Shown in pieces: positions 17,031 through 23,498 of a stretch of 64,000 nt of DNA; position 1 is the stretch's first letter, and every line of letters begins with the position of its first letter. The notes beneath the pieces were generated by a model, which made no database searches, had not been told where the DNA came from, and was given only the letters and a program-made list of their open reading frames with translations. A program made the translations under genes and the position numbers. Source of the DNA: Treponema bryantii NK4A124. GTDB lineage: Bacteria > Spirochaetota > Spirochaetia > Treponematales > Treponemataceae. The stretch spans positions 62,001 to 126,000 of the forward strand of contig NZ_ATWV01000006.1 in assembly GCF_000421345.1 (NCBI RefSeq), read 5' to 3'.

Positions 17031-18239
17031 AATAAAAGTTGCTTTATTAAATCGCAAATCTTTAATCCAATGGTTTGCATTGTCATACTCAGCTTTACAT
17101 GTAAGAATCCAGAGAATCTGCTTGTTCTTTTTGATTTTTGGTACAGCAGCATATCCATCCGTAAACATAATCAGGCCCTGGTATTCTTCATGATTTTCGT
17201 AATAGTCTATAACACTCTGGAAATCTGTCCCGCCGCGTCCTATAACTTTAATTGAGCGTCTGGCTTTTTTAAGTTCAAACTCCTGTTTGATTTCTGTATC
17301 AAATGCAAGAACCTTAATAGTCTCAACTCCGTAGCTGAAAAATCGGTTTATGATCGAAAAGAAATTCTGTAAATCTTCAGATTGAATTGAACCACTAACA
17401 TCTACCGCAACAAGCAGATGTGTTTTTGGTTCAAACTGACTTCCCATGAACTCAAAGCCATATCGGCGGTTAGGCTTCATGCGGGTAAGTTTTCTGCGCT
17501 GGCTGATTATACTTGCACGAAACTGAGATAGGATCCGGCGGTAGTCCATCGGAATTTTTAGAGAGGCTGTAACTGTTTCCTGAAACTGTCCTGTTACACT
17601 ACCCCACTGATTAGTCTTCTGGGCTTTCTCAATTTCCATATTTACTTTATCAGCCATCTCTTCGTCTTCATCCCAAAATTCAGAACAAGATGCTGCAGCC
17701 TCATATTCCCAGATTTCATCTTTTTTCAGAGACGGGCTGAGATGAATTTTTTGCTGAGAGTCTTCCCCTCCTTTACCACTTTTACAACCAGAGCTAGGCA
17801 AGTCTTTGTAATCTCCCTCTGGAGTAACATCCGGGCAAATCAAAGTAAGTTTTCTGTAATATTCTTCATAACTCAGCTGTCCCTCAAAATTATAATGAGC
17901 TGCATTATGGAGTTTTTCATTCTGAAAACAGTGCTCACGGATTGTAACGTCACTGGCTGTAGTAAGGGCTGACCTGTTCGGATAAGGAGGCACTCGCTGA
18001 TAGGGATGCTTTAAAAGGATACGGGTAACTTCGGTTTTTAGCCCCATTTCAATTTCTTCGTCAGATGCTTTTTTTAGTAGAACAGGATTGTATTCAATGC
18101 GACGTTTCCCGGTTCGGAAAGGACACTTTATTTCTGTATTCTCTTCCAGTTTGTGAGTACAGTACACATTGAATAAAAGCGGTTCATACAAAAACCACTT
18201 GTCTACAACCCTACTGATTGTTTCCCTTACATCGGTCAT
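17010..18239 (-). CDS. VWA-domain protein with DUF2201-type N-terminus (MoxR partner)
   Basis: 409 residues. The N-terminal part resembles the DUF2201 metallopeptidase-like domain (helix with ILLKHPYQR where family members have a His-containing motif), followed by a Glu/Asp-rich linker. The C-terminal VWA-like domain has a MIDAS motif (VAVDVSGSI), a GRGGTDF threonine site and FTDGYA. MoxR-VWA pairs work as metal-dependent remodelling machines. The start codon overlaps the MoxR stop by 1 nt. Confidence 0.85.
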   Translation of the reverse strand: MTDVRETISRVVDKWFLYEPLLFNVYCTHKLEENTEIKCPFRTGKRRIEYNPVLLKKASDEEIEMGLKTEVTRILLKHPYQRVPPYPNRSALTTASDVTIREHCFQNEKLHNAAHYNFEGQLSYEEYYRKLTLICPDVTPEGDYKDLPSSGCKSGKGGEDSQQKIHLSPSLKKDEIWEYEAAASCSEFWDEDEEMADKVNMEIEKAQKTNQWGSVTGQFQETVTASLKIPMDYRRILSQFRASIISQRRKLTRMKPNRRYGFEFMGSQFEPKTHLLVAVDVSGSIQSEDLQNFFSIINRFFSYGVETIKVLAFDTEIKQEFELKKARRSIKVIGRGGTDFQSVIDYYENHEEYQGLIMFTDGYAAVPKIKKNKQILWILTCKAEYDNANHWIKDLRFNKATFIPSLKNR

Positions 18240-19315
18240 TATTTAATCTCCGCTACAAACTTTGTCATCTTTGAATAAAGATCCGGACACTCGCTGATAA
18301 TGAACACAAGCGCATTCGGATACATTGTTCCGCTGAACATATTTGCAAAATGTGCCATCGCTTCACGTAGTTTTTTCTGTTCGAGATAAGAAAAATAAGA
18401 AGCAAGATTTTCGGCCATTATTACCTTATCACCCTCTGCATATTTTTCACTTTCAAGATATACAAAGATTCCATCATTGATTGTTGCAAACTGAGGAGTC
18501 TTATAAGATTCAAGTTTGAGTCTGCTCATTTCAAAGTTATCGAGCAAAAGCTCTTTTGCAGTGAGAATGTGATTCTTATCCAGGAACTCAATGAAACGGT
18601 TTGCAGCAACTCCACCCACAATTCCAGCGATCATACTTTTGTGACTCTGCTTCAAAACAGGCTTGTCTTTTATGATTTCTGAAACACGCACCCAGCCACG
18701 ACGGTCCGGAGTTTTTTCAAGATTATCAAGTTCTTCAATTGATGACTGATTATCCAGAGCTTTCGGATTTGCAGAAATGTAATCTATAATGCGATCATCA
18801 ACGCCGTTCTTGTTAGCCCACAAAAGCCAGTCCTGAACGCTCGGAACAAACTCGTAAATGTTAAAGCGAGAAACAAGGGCCGGGTCCAGGTCTGTAAGCT
18901 GATATTCTTCACCATTGTTAACGGCAGAAATAATACGACTGCCTGCAGGGAGAGAACGGCCCGCAAGTTTACGATTCAAGGCAAGATCCATGATTGTCTG
19001 CAATACTTCCGGGCGTGCACGATTCAACTCATCAAGGAAGAGAACAACCGGTGTATCATCTGTTGGAAACCAGTAAGGAGGCATAAACTCTGTATGACCT
19101 GTCACTTCGTTTTTATGAGGAATACCGATAAGGTCGCCCGGGTCACTCATCTGGCCTAAAAACAATGACACAACCTTGCAGCCCTTTGCAGTATAAAACT
19201 TCTCCAATATCTGAGACTTTCCGATTCCGTGCTTTCCCATAAGCATAATATTCTGAGTACTTGGAGTTTCTTCCAATATCTCCAAAAGCAAATTACCATC
19301 AATTCTTACTGACAT
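18239..19315 (-). CDS. MoxR-family AAA+ ATPase
   Basis: 358 residues. Walker A is GKHGIGKS (residues 27-34), Walker B VVLFLDELNRARPE, with a sensor region (RIISAVNNGEEY) and DPALVSRF containing the arginine finger, all typical of the MoxR/CbbQ clade. It should form a hexamer that remodels a target together with the VWA protein encoded next. Operator A at 19361 lies about 46 nt upstream. Confidence 0.9.
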   Translation of the reverse strand: MSVRIDGNLLLEILEETPSTQNIMLMGKHGIGKSQILEKFYTAKGCKVVSLFLGQMSDPGDLIGIPHKNEVTGHTEFMPPYWFPTDDTPVVLFLDELNRARPEVLQTIMDLALNRKLAGRSLPAGSRIISAVNNGEEYQLTDLDPALVSRFNIYEFVPSVQDWLLWANKNGVDDRIIDYISANPKALDNQSSIEELDNLEKTPDRRGWVRVSEIIKDKPVLKQSHKSMIAGIVGGVAANRFIEFLDKNHILTAKELLLDNFEMSRLKLESYKTPQFATINDGIFVYLESEKYAEGDKVIMAENLASYFSYLEQKKLREAMAHFANMFSGTMYPNALVFIISECPDLYSKMTKFVAEIK

Positions 19316-19360
19316 ATTTCTAATCCTCCATTCATTTTCTATAATTTAATCACATGCAGA

Positions 19361-19375
19361 TATCATTTAGTGATA
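19361..19375. promoter_or_regulatory. Operator A site 10
   Basis: TATCATTTAGTGATA, palindromic, upstream of the MoxR-VWA operon; it overlaps the stop codon of the preceding gene. Confidence 0.7.
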
Positions 19376-20085
19376 GGCTTAAAATTGTTTTCAAATAAAT
19401 TAGTTAATACTTCCGGATTCTCAAAAAAGTCTTTGTGATAAATCCGGACAACTTTTCCATTTTTCAAAAATGACGAATACAAAGCTTTCTGTACAAACGA
19501 TGCATGGTCGCTTTTGTCATTTTGAAAATAAAGAGCCCGGATTGAAGACCTGGCTATCTCTATAGATTTTGAATTAATCTTTTTCGAACACTCTTCTATA
19601 TGCTTTGTTTCTGTGGCTAAGGCTTCAAACTTTTCTTTTTCACTGTTGAAAATCACATCAAACAATTTCACAATGATATTTGTAACCAGCACATATTCTT
19701 CAAGCATGAATTGTTTTAATAGTGGATCATATGGAAAAATCCTCAGAGTAATATCCTTATTACAAATCACAATAGAAAGCTCATCTGCTTTCGTTTTCTT
19801 TTTTCGATCAAAAAAGATTCTTAAAATAAATTCTGTCCTGCTAGGTCCGTTTGTCTCTGTTACAGAAATTCCGTATTTTTTGCAAAGCTCTGAAAAATTT
19901 CTTCGACAGTAATCAGACACATCTCCCACACTAAGATTTACTGGAACCATAAAATATCCATATTGATAGGTGTAGTTCTTGAATAAAGCCTTAAACGTAT
20001 TATTCCAGTATTCCCCATGAATGTGGTTTATGAGCTCTGTTTTCTCACGGTCTAAAATCGAGGCCAATTCTCTTTCGCTTTTCAT
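19363..20085 (-). CDS. Member of the island paralogous family (HK-F tail)
   Basis: 240 residues from the ATG at 20085, which overlaps the upstream stop as ATGA and follows GGAAGGAAA. Same plan as 6641: N-terminal aromatic helix (INHIHGEYWNNTFKALF), strand-rich middle, helix KSIEIARSSIRALYFQN, then VVRIYHKDFFENPEVLTNLF. Co-transcribed with 20082. Function unknown; adjacency to MoxR-VWA may mean these are its substrates or adaptors. Confidence 0.65.
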   Translation of the reverse strand: MKSERELASILDREKTELINHIHGEYWNNTFKALFKNYTYQYGYFMVPVNLSVGDVSDYCRRNFSELCKKYGISVTETNGPSRTEFILRIFFDRKKKTKADELSIVICNKDITLRIFPYDPLLKQFMLEEYVLVTNIIVKLFDVIFNSEKEKFEALATETKHIEECSKKINSKSIEIARSSIRALYFQNDKSDHASFVQKALYSSFLKNGKVVRIYHKDFFENPEVLTNLFENNFKPITK

Positions 20086-20774
20086 TCCGTTTCCTTCCTG
20101 CAATAAAGTTTGTCTTCGATTTCCATTTCATGAGGAGTCTTAAAAAGCTTGAGTACGTCCGAGGAATCTATGCTGAAAGGCTTATGATAAATCTGGATGT
20201 GATACTTTTCGTCTTTCGAAATCCGGGCAATAATATCGCTCTTCAAACGATTCTGATTGATTTTATAATCCAGACATTTCTCTCTTAGTACTGAATTACA
20301 TAGAGCCAGAATTGAAGCTTTTACGATGTCAGCGGTTTTTAGATTCAGATAAAACTTGTCACGGACTTCCTCTGTCTTTTCTATAAGAGGTTTTATATCA
20401 ATGTTGATATAATCCTGTATCCATTTCAAACCTCGCTCCCAATCGGATGCAGCAAAACTTCTGGAATTGATATGAGGAACAGAAACTGTAAAATCATTCG
20501 TCTTCTTGTCTATTCCGACATAAATCGGAAAAGGAACAATCGAAATGTAATAGTGGTTGTTATGAGAGTATGCCGAATATTTAAGGCCGCTTTTCTTTGC
20601 AATAGATTTTATGCCTTTCTTCAACTGAGAAAGAACATCTGTAGAGGATTCATTCAGTGGCTTATATTCTTCCTGAAGAATACAAAGCTGAAAATAAGCC
20701 TGTTTCCAGAATTCACCCGAAATCTGATAAATTAATTCATTGAGTTCCGTGCATGGTTCATCGTTCTCATTCAT
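20082..20774 (-). CDS. Member of the island paralogous family (HK-F tail)
   Basis: 230 residues. It shows the family plan: LIYQISGEFWKQAYFQL at the N-terminus, a central beta region, helix TADIVKASILALCNSVL and tail HIQIYHKPFSIDSSDVLKLF. No clear Shine-Dalgarno precedes the ATG, so it may be leaderless or weakly translated. Operator A (20798-20812) is immediately upstream. Confidence 0.65.
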   Translation of the reverse strand: MNENDEPCTELNELIYQISGEFWKQAYFQLCILQEEYKPLNESSTDVLSQLKKGIKSIAKKSGLKYSAYSHNNHYYISIVPFPIYVGIDKKTNDFTVSVPHINSRSFAASDWERGLKWIQDYINIDIKPLIEKTEEVRDKFYLNLKTADIVKASILALCNSVLREKCLDYKINQNRLKSDIIARISKDEKYHIQIYHKPFSIDSSDVLKLFKTPHEMEIEDKLYCRKETE

Positions 20775-20797
20775 GAGACCAATATAACTAGCCGGGC

Positions 20798-20812
20798 TAT
20801 CATATAATGATA
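20798..20812. promoter_or_regulatory. Operator A site 11
   Basis: TATCATATAATGATA, palindromic, 24 nt before the start of gene 20082-20774. It marks the end of the operator A territory. Confidence 0.65.
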
Positions 20813-20934
20813 TTTGCTAAAAAAAGTTTCGATAGTATCGCTCGGCAAGTTTTTCACCAAAGGCCGCTGCCAACTTTGACATAACGTTTTCTTTTGAATA
20901 ATTGGTCTGTGTACCTTCCTGGGTTTTGATACTC

Positions 20935-20976
20935 AAAGAAAAAGGCTTCTCCCGATCTATCATCTCAGGAGAAGCC
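20935..20976 (-). terminator. Rho-independent terminator ending the rtcB / small-RNA unit
   Basis: Perfect 9-bp inverted repeat GGCTTCTCC / G​GAGAAGCC followed on the minus strand by TTTTTCTTT, 2 nt beyond the 3' strand of the last small RNA (20979). Confidence 0.75.
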
Positions 20977-20978
20977 AC

Positions 20979-21111
20979 AAGGCACCGGGCTTTTTTGTCA
21001 GATTTGCAAGTTAAGCCTCCATCAAACTTTTTCAAATCTATAGACAGGAGCGGGATACCCCCGCAGGCGCTACTCTGTCATGAGTTCGCATTTTCTGCTG
21101 CATGTGCCTTT
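20979..21111 (-). ncRNA. Small structured RNA 8 (last of array)
   Basis: Starts AAAGGCACATGCAGCAG, the array's 5' signature. The terminal stem AAGGCAC / GTGCCTT closes 133 nt, ends CTTG, and is followed at once by a terminator. Inside are a GACAG...CTGTC hairpin with an inner GCGGG / CCCGC stem and a 7-bp AGATTTG / CAAATCT stem enclosing AAGTT / AACTT. The nested stems argue that an open frame across it (20817-21035) is not a real gene. Longer than RNA 6 and RNA 7. Confidence 0.6.
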
Positions 21112-21118
21112 TGTTATC

Positions 21119-21179
21119 AAGATGCAAATTAGCTCTCATAGATTACCAGTCTATTGCTTTAATTGCTGTACGCATCTTT
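21119..21179 (-). ncRNA. Small structured RNA 7, tRNA-Thr(GGU) anticodon-arm mimic
   Basis: 61 nt. 5' signature AAAGATGCGTACAGCAA; terminal stem AAGATGC / GCATCTT; ends CTTG. The centre is a 5-bp stem ATAGA / TCTAT with the 7-nt loop CTGGTAA. That is a proper anticodon loop with U33, anticodon GGU (Thr) and A37. A further AGC / GCT pair flanks it. No D, T or acceptor arm is present. Confidence 0.65.
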
Positions 21180-21183
21180 ATAC

Positions 21184-21244
21184 AAGGTGCATCAGGGTTA
21201 CCCCTAAGGTACAATTCCTTTTCAAAATTGCTGCCTGCACCTTT
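21184..21244 (-). ncRNA. Small structured RNA 6
   Basis: 61 nt, starting 6 nt after the stop codon of the DUF2828 gene. 5' end AAAGGTGCAGGCAGCAA; terminal stem AAGGTGCA / TGCACCTT (8 bp). Two inner hairpins: CAATT / AATTG, and AGGG-GTAA-CCCT with a GNRA tetraloop. Ends CTTG, and RNA 7 begins 4 nt later. Confidence 0.65.
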
Positions 21245-21250
21245 AATTTT

Positions 21251-22780
21251 TTAAGCTACTAATTTATCAAACTCGGCATATGGTTCAAGTATCTGAAGCA
21301 TGAACTCGTATGGAGTTACAACCTTGAGGTCTCCGCTTACTACATCTGCAAAGATGTTTGCTGATGCACCACTTACCAGTTTTACGCCCTTTTCGTTCAT
21401 AGTAACAGGAAGATGGGTATCGCGGGCTTCTACGTTCCAGAATACGATTTCCGGAAGTTCATAACCGGCAGCTTCAAACTCCTTTTTGTAGAATTCGAAG
21501 GTTGAAACACCTTCTGCACAGTAATCAAACTCCATATCAGAAATAATCAGAACACGCTCAATCATTTCCTCTTTTGGAACATTACCGCTCTTTGCTACAT
21601 CAAGGATAAGGCGGTAAACCTTACCGATATCAGTGTTAGAACAGTCATTAAACTTTGAAATGAAGTTTAACTTCTTCTCCAAAGTGTCTGCGTTCTCAGG
21701 CACCTGAACAAGTCTTGGCTCTGAGCTGAAAGTGATAAAGCTGTTCTTATATGCACCATCAAGCTGTTCTGCAAAAAGCAGAGCTAAAGATGTAGCAATA
21801 TTGATTGCGGCAAAATCTCCAGAACCATACATAGATCCAGAACCATCGCGAACAACAATGGTCTTAGAATCAAAGCTTCCACGGTCCAAAGCCTTCCAGC
21901 TTGCTTCCAAAGGAAGTGCTTTTTCGTCCGGAAGGCATCTAGCCCCAGACCAGCCATTCATAAATGGAGCAACAATCTGATAAGGATAAAGGGTCTTAGT
22001 ATTAAGCTTTACCCTCTCCTCTTCAGGAATCTCTTCACCACGAGCAAGCTTTTCTGCCTGTTCAACTACCTTGTTCAAGAAGCTCTTATAGCGTTCCTCA
22101 TCGTTACGCATAAAGGCCTTCTTGTAACGAAGCATAGCCTGGCTTGGCTGCTTAGAATAATCAAAGGTATAATCCTTGCGACGAAGGTTATCTTCAAGAA
22201 TCTTGATTTCCTTACGAAGTGCAGAACACAACTTACGATATTCAACAGCCTTCATCCCAAGAGCTGCCATTATGATTTTTGCTCTGGCAACACTTTCCTT
22301 AGAAGAAGTATTGATAGAAGGAAGCCACTTTCCAAGCAAGCTTACTTCTCTTCCCTTCTCCATTGCTTTCTTATCCTTTTTAATCTGATTCTTAATCAGA
22401 GCGATTGCATCATCCTTTACCGGTGTATCAAGCAGAACAAGAAGGTCATCCCAACGACCGTATTCAGGAACAGCGTAAACAATCTGCTTGGCCATTTCAG
22501 GATAGAACTTAGCAAGCTCCTTCAAGAGCACACGGAAGCTGTTGCGTTCACCAAGACCACCACGGATATTACGCATGTAAAAAAGAATCTTAATTGCAAC
22601 TACAGGATTCTCTGCGTAGGCCTTTGCAAAAAGCTTGTCCAAATCTTCAAGATTTCTTCTCATACCACCGCACAAAGAAAAGAAATCCAGACAAGCAGAA
22701 CCTGTAGACTTATAAGCCAAATCACCATTCTCGGTACGAGCCACGTTCAACTGCATTTTCATTGCCTGTAATGCGTTCAT
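21251..22780 (-). CDS. DUF2828-family Ro60-like protein (helical repeat + VWA)
   Basis: 509 residues from the ATG at 22780 behind AAGGAG; the frame upstream is only the tRNA-like region. The N-terminal 300 residues are helical repeats with DUF2828 hallmarks (TENGDLAYKSTGSACLDFF, LFYMRNIRGGLGERNSFR, KLCSALRKEIKILEDNL). A VWA domain follows, with MIDAS VVRDGSGSM, NTDIG and ISDMEFD. This fold matches TROVE/Ro60, which binds Y RNAs and misfolded RNAs through a HEAT ring and VWA. Sitting between rtcB and structured RNAs, it is the likely RNA-binding partner of the array. Confidence 0.8.
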   Translation of the reverse strand: MNALQAMKMQLNVARTENGDLAYKSTGSACLDFFSLCGGMRRNLEDLDKLFAKAYAENPVVAIKILFYMRNIRGGLGERNSFRVLLKELAKFYPEMAKQIVYAVPEYGRWDDLLVLLDTPVKDDAIALIKNQIKKDKKAMEKGREVSLLGKWLPSINTSSKESVARAKIIMAALGMKAVEYRKLCSALRKEIKILEDNLRRKDYTFDYSKQPSQAMLRYKKAFMRNDEERYKSFLNKVVEQAEKLARGEEIPEEERVKLNTKTLYPYQIVAPFMNGWSGARCLPDEKALPLEASWKALDRGSFDSKTIVVRDGSGSMYGSGDFAAINIATSLALLFAEQLDGAYKNSFITFSSEPRLVQVPENADTLEKKLNFISKFNDCSNTDIGKVYRLILDVAKSGNVPKEEMIERVLIISDMEFDYCAEGVSTFEFYKKEFEAAGYELPEIVFWNVEARDTHLPVTMNEKGVKLVSGASANIFADVVSGDLKVVTPYEFMLQILEPYAEFDKLVA

Positions 22781-22817
22781 TTTATTTCTCCTTGGAACAA
22801 CGTTCCTTTTATCATTC

Positions 22818-22864
22818 AAAAAAATTGGCAGCTCTGAGACAGGGCTAATGGATAGCTGTCTGCA
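22818..22864 (-). terminator. Possible attenuator between RNA array and DUF2828 gene
   Basis: Minus-strand GACAG...CTGTC hairpin with an outer GCAG / CTGC pairing, followed by AATTTTTTT. It could stop part of transcription after the RNA array and lower DUF2828 expression. The stem is imperfect. Confidence 0.4.
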
Positions 22865-22869
22865 GATAC

Positions 22870-22964
22870 AAGATACAAAATCGGCGAGAGTCGAACTCGC
22901 GTATCCAGATTGCAAATCTAGTGCTTTAACCTCTAAGCTACTGTTAAAGTTGCTGTATGTATCT
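22870..22964 (-). ncRNA. Small RNA 5, tRNA-Ala(UGC)-like body with replaced acceptor stem
   Basis: 5' signature TAGATACATACAGCAAC; terminal stem AGATACA / TGTATCT, the latter present twice in tandem. Inside are a D-arm (GCTT...AAGC with GG in the loop), an anticodon arm (CTAGA-TTTGCAA-TCTGG, anticodon UGC) and a perfect T-arm (GCGAG-TTCGACT-CTCGC). The normal 7-bp acceptor stem cannot form. A competing 7-bp hairpin CTTTAAC / GTTAAAG overlaps the D-arm, so two folds are possible. Confidence 0.7.
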
Positions 22965-22976
22965 AACTGCCAAAAC

Positions 22977-23063
22977 AAGATGTGTGTTCTTTCGAACCTA
23001 ACCAGACCACGGCTCTTCAATTTGAACTACGGTCACCATGTAAAACATGCAGTACACATCTTT
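22977..23063 (-). ncRNA. Small structured RNA 4
   Basis: 87 nt. 5' AAAGATGTGTACTGCATG; terminal stem AAGATGTGT / ACACATCTT (9 bp); ends CTTG. Inner hairpins: CATGT / ACATG, GACC...GGTC enclosing TTC / GAA, and GTTC-GAAA-GAAC with a GNRA loop. It follows RNA 3 after 3 nt. No full tRNA shape. Confidence 0.65.
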
Positions 23064-23066
23064 AAC

Positions 23067-23180
23067 AAGGCACCTTTCTCTTTTGCTCTACCGACTGAGC
23101 TAATCCCCCGCAAATTGGGGGATATAGGAGTTGAACCTATGACACAAAAAGTTTCCAGAACTCTTGCTGTACGTGCCTTT
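23067..23180 (-). ncRNA. Small RNA 3: circularly permuted tRNA
   Basis: 114 nt. The order is inverted relative to a tRNA. The terminal stem AAGGCAC (23179-23173) is followed by a variable-loop-like GTGTC, the T-arm (ATAGG-TTCAACT-CCTAT), acceptor 3' strand ATCCCCC, a 7-nt loop AATTTGC, acceptor 5' strand GGGGGAT, TA (positions 8-9), the D-arm (GCTC-AGTCGGTA-GAGC), an AAAAG strand that pairs with CTTTT before the T-arm, and GTGCCTT. The acceptor stem is perfect (7 bp). The RNA ends thus lie where the anticodon loop would be, as in a tRNA cut there with its acceptor ends joined. Confidence 0.8.
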
Positions 23181-23181
23181 T

Positions 23182-23253
23182 AGCTGCCTGTAGGATTTGA
23201 ACCCACAACCTGCTAATTACAAATCAGCTGCACTACCGTTGTGCTAAGACAGC
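23182..23253 (-). tRNA. tRNA-Thr (UGU)
   Basis: 72 nt, complete cloverleaf. Acceptor GCTGTCT / AGGCAGC (7 bp with one G-U), U8-A9, D-stem GCAC / GTGC with GG in the loop, anticodon arm GCTGA-TTTGTAA-TTAGC (anticodon UGU), 5-nt variable loop, T-arm GTGGG-TTCAAAT-CCTAC, U73, no encoded CCA. Embedded between RNA 2 and RNA 3, whose 5' AAAG begins 1 nt after U73. Confidence 0.85.
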
Positions 23254-23260
23254 AAACAAC

Positions 23261-23341
23261 AAGACGCGAACTGCCTTAGCCTGGCAGTCTTAGGCATGTT
23301 GTAATTATTCCAATCTCAAAACTGTTGCTGCACGCGTCTTT
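23261..23341 (-). ncRNA. Small structured RNA 2
   Basis: 81 nt. 5' AAAGACGCGTGCAGCAAC; terminal stem AAGACGCG / CGCGTCTT (8 bp); ends CTTG. Next to the 3' strand is a 7-bp, 7-nt-loop hairpin GACTGCC-AGGCTAA-GGCAGTT. It has the same dimensions as the acceptor hairpin of the permuted tRNA RNA 3, but no D- or T-arm is evident. Confidence 0.6.
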
Positions 23342-23342
23342 C

Positions 23343-23427
23343 GAATTACAAACCAAGAAAGTCAATTGCCTCCAGTTACACAAATAACTGCTTTTGTGCA
23401 AGCTAACTTTTGGTAGGTTTGCAATTC
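23343..23427 (-). ncRNA. Small RNA 1, Y-RNA-like with 12-bp terminal stem
   Basis: 85 nt after rtcB. GAATTGCAAACC pairs fully with GGTTTGTAATTC (one G-U). Inner hairpins GCTT-GCACAA-AAGC and AGTTA-TTTGTG-TAACT resemble a D-arm and an anticodon arm placed end to end. It lacks the exact RCAGCAA box, but AAGGTATGAATTGCAA just upstream is similar. RNA 2 follows within 2 nt. Confidence 0.6.
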
Positions 23428-23462
23428 ATACCTTAAACATAACAACAAAAATCACATTTGTA

Positions 23463-23496
23463 ATTAAAGTTGTAATTTATAAAGTTCTACTTTAAT
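23463..23496. promoter_or_regulatory. Operator B site 1 (overlapping double site)
   Basis: ATTAAAG-TTGTA-... followed by TATAAAG-TTCTA-CTTTAAT: two overlapping partial copies of ATTNAAG-N5-CTTNAAT directly after the rtcB stop codon and before the RNA array. Confidence 0.5.
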
Positions 23497-23498
23497 TC

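Noticed and set aside
20817-21035. A 72-codon minus-strand frame starting TTG
   Set aside because: It crosses the terminal stem of RNA 8 and a clear terminator, has no ribosome site, and the upstream part is nested RNA stems. Protein-like composition keeps a small doubt.
22781-23020. N-terminal extension of the DUF2828 frame
   Set aside because: It reads through RNA 5 (tRNA-like) and the hairpin. AAGGAG and the conserved domain start at 22780.
23021-23183. Plus-strand frames across the RNA array
   Set aside because: They are antisense to structured RNAs and have no start signals.
23261-23341. RNA 2 as a second permuted tRNA
   Set aside because: It has a 7-bp, 7-nt-loop hairpin of the right size, but no T-arm before it and no D-arm after it.
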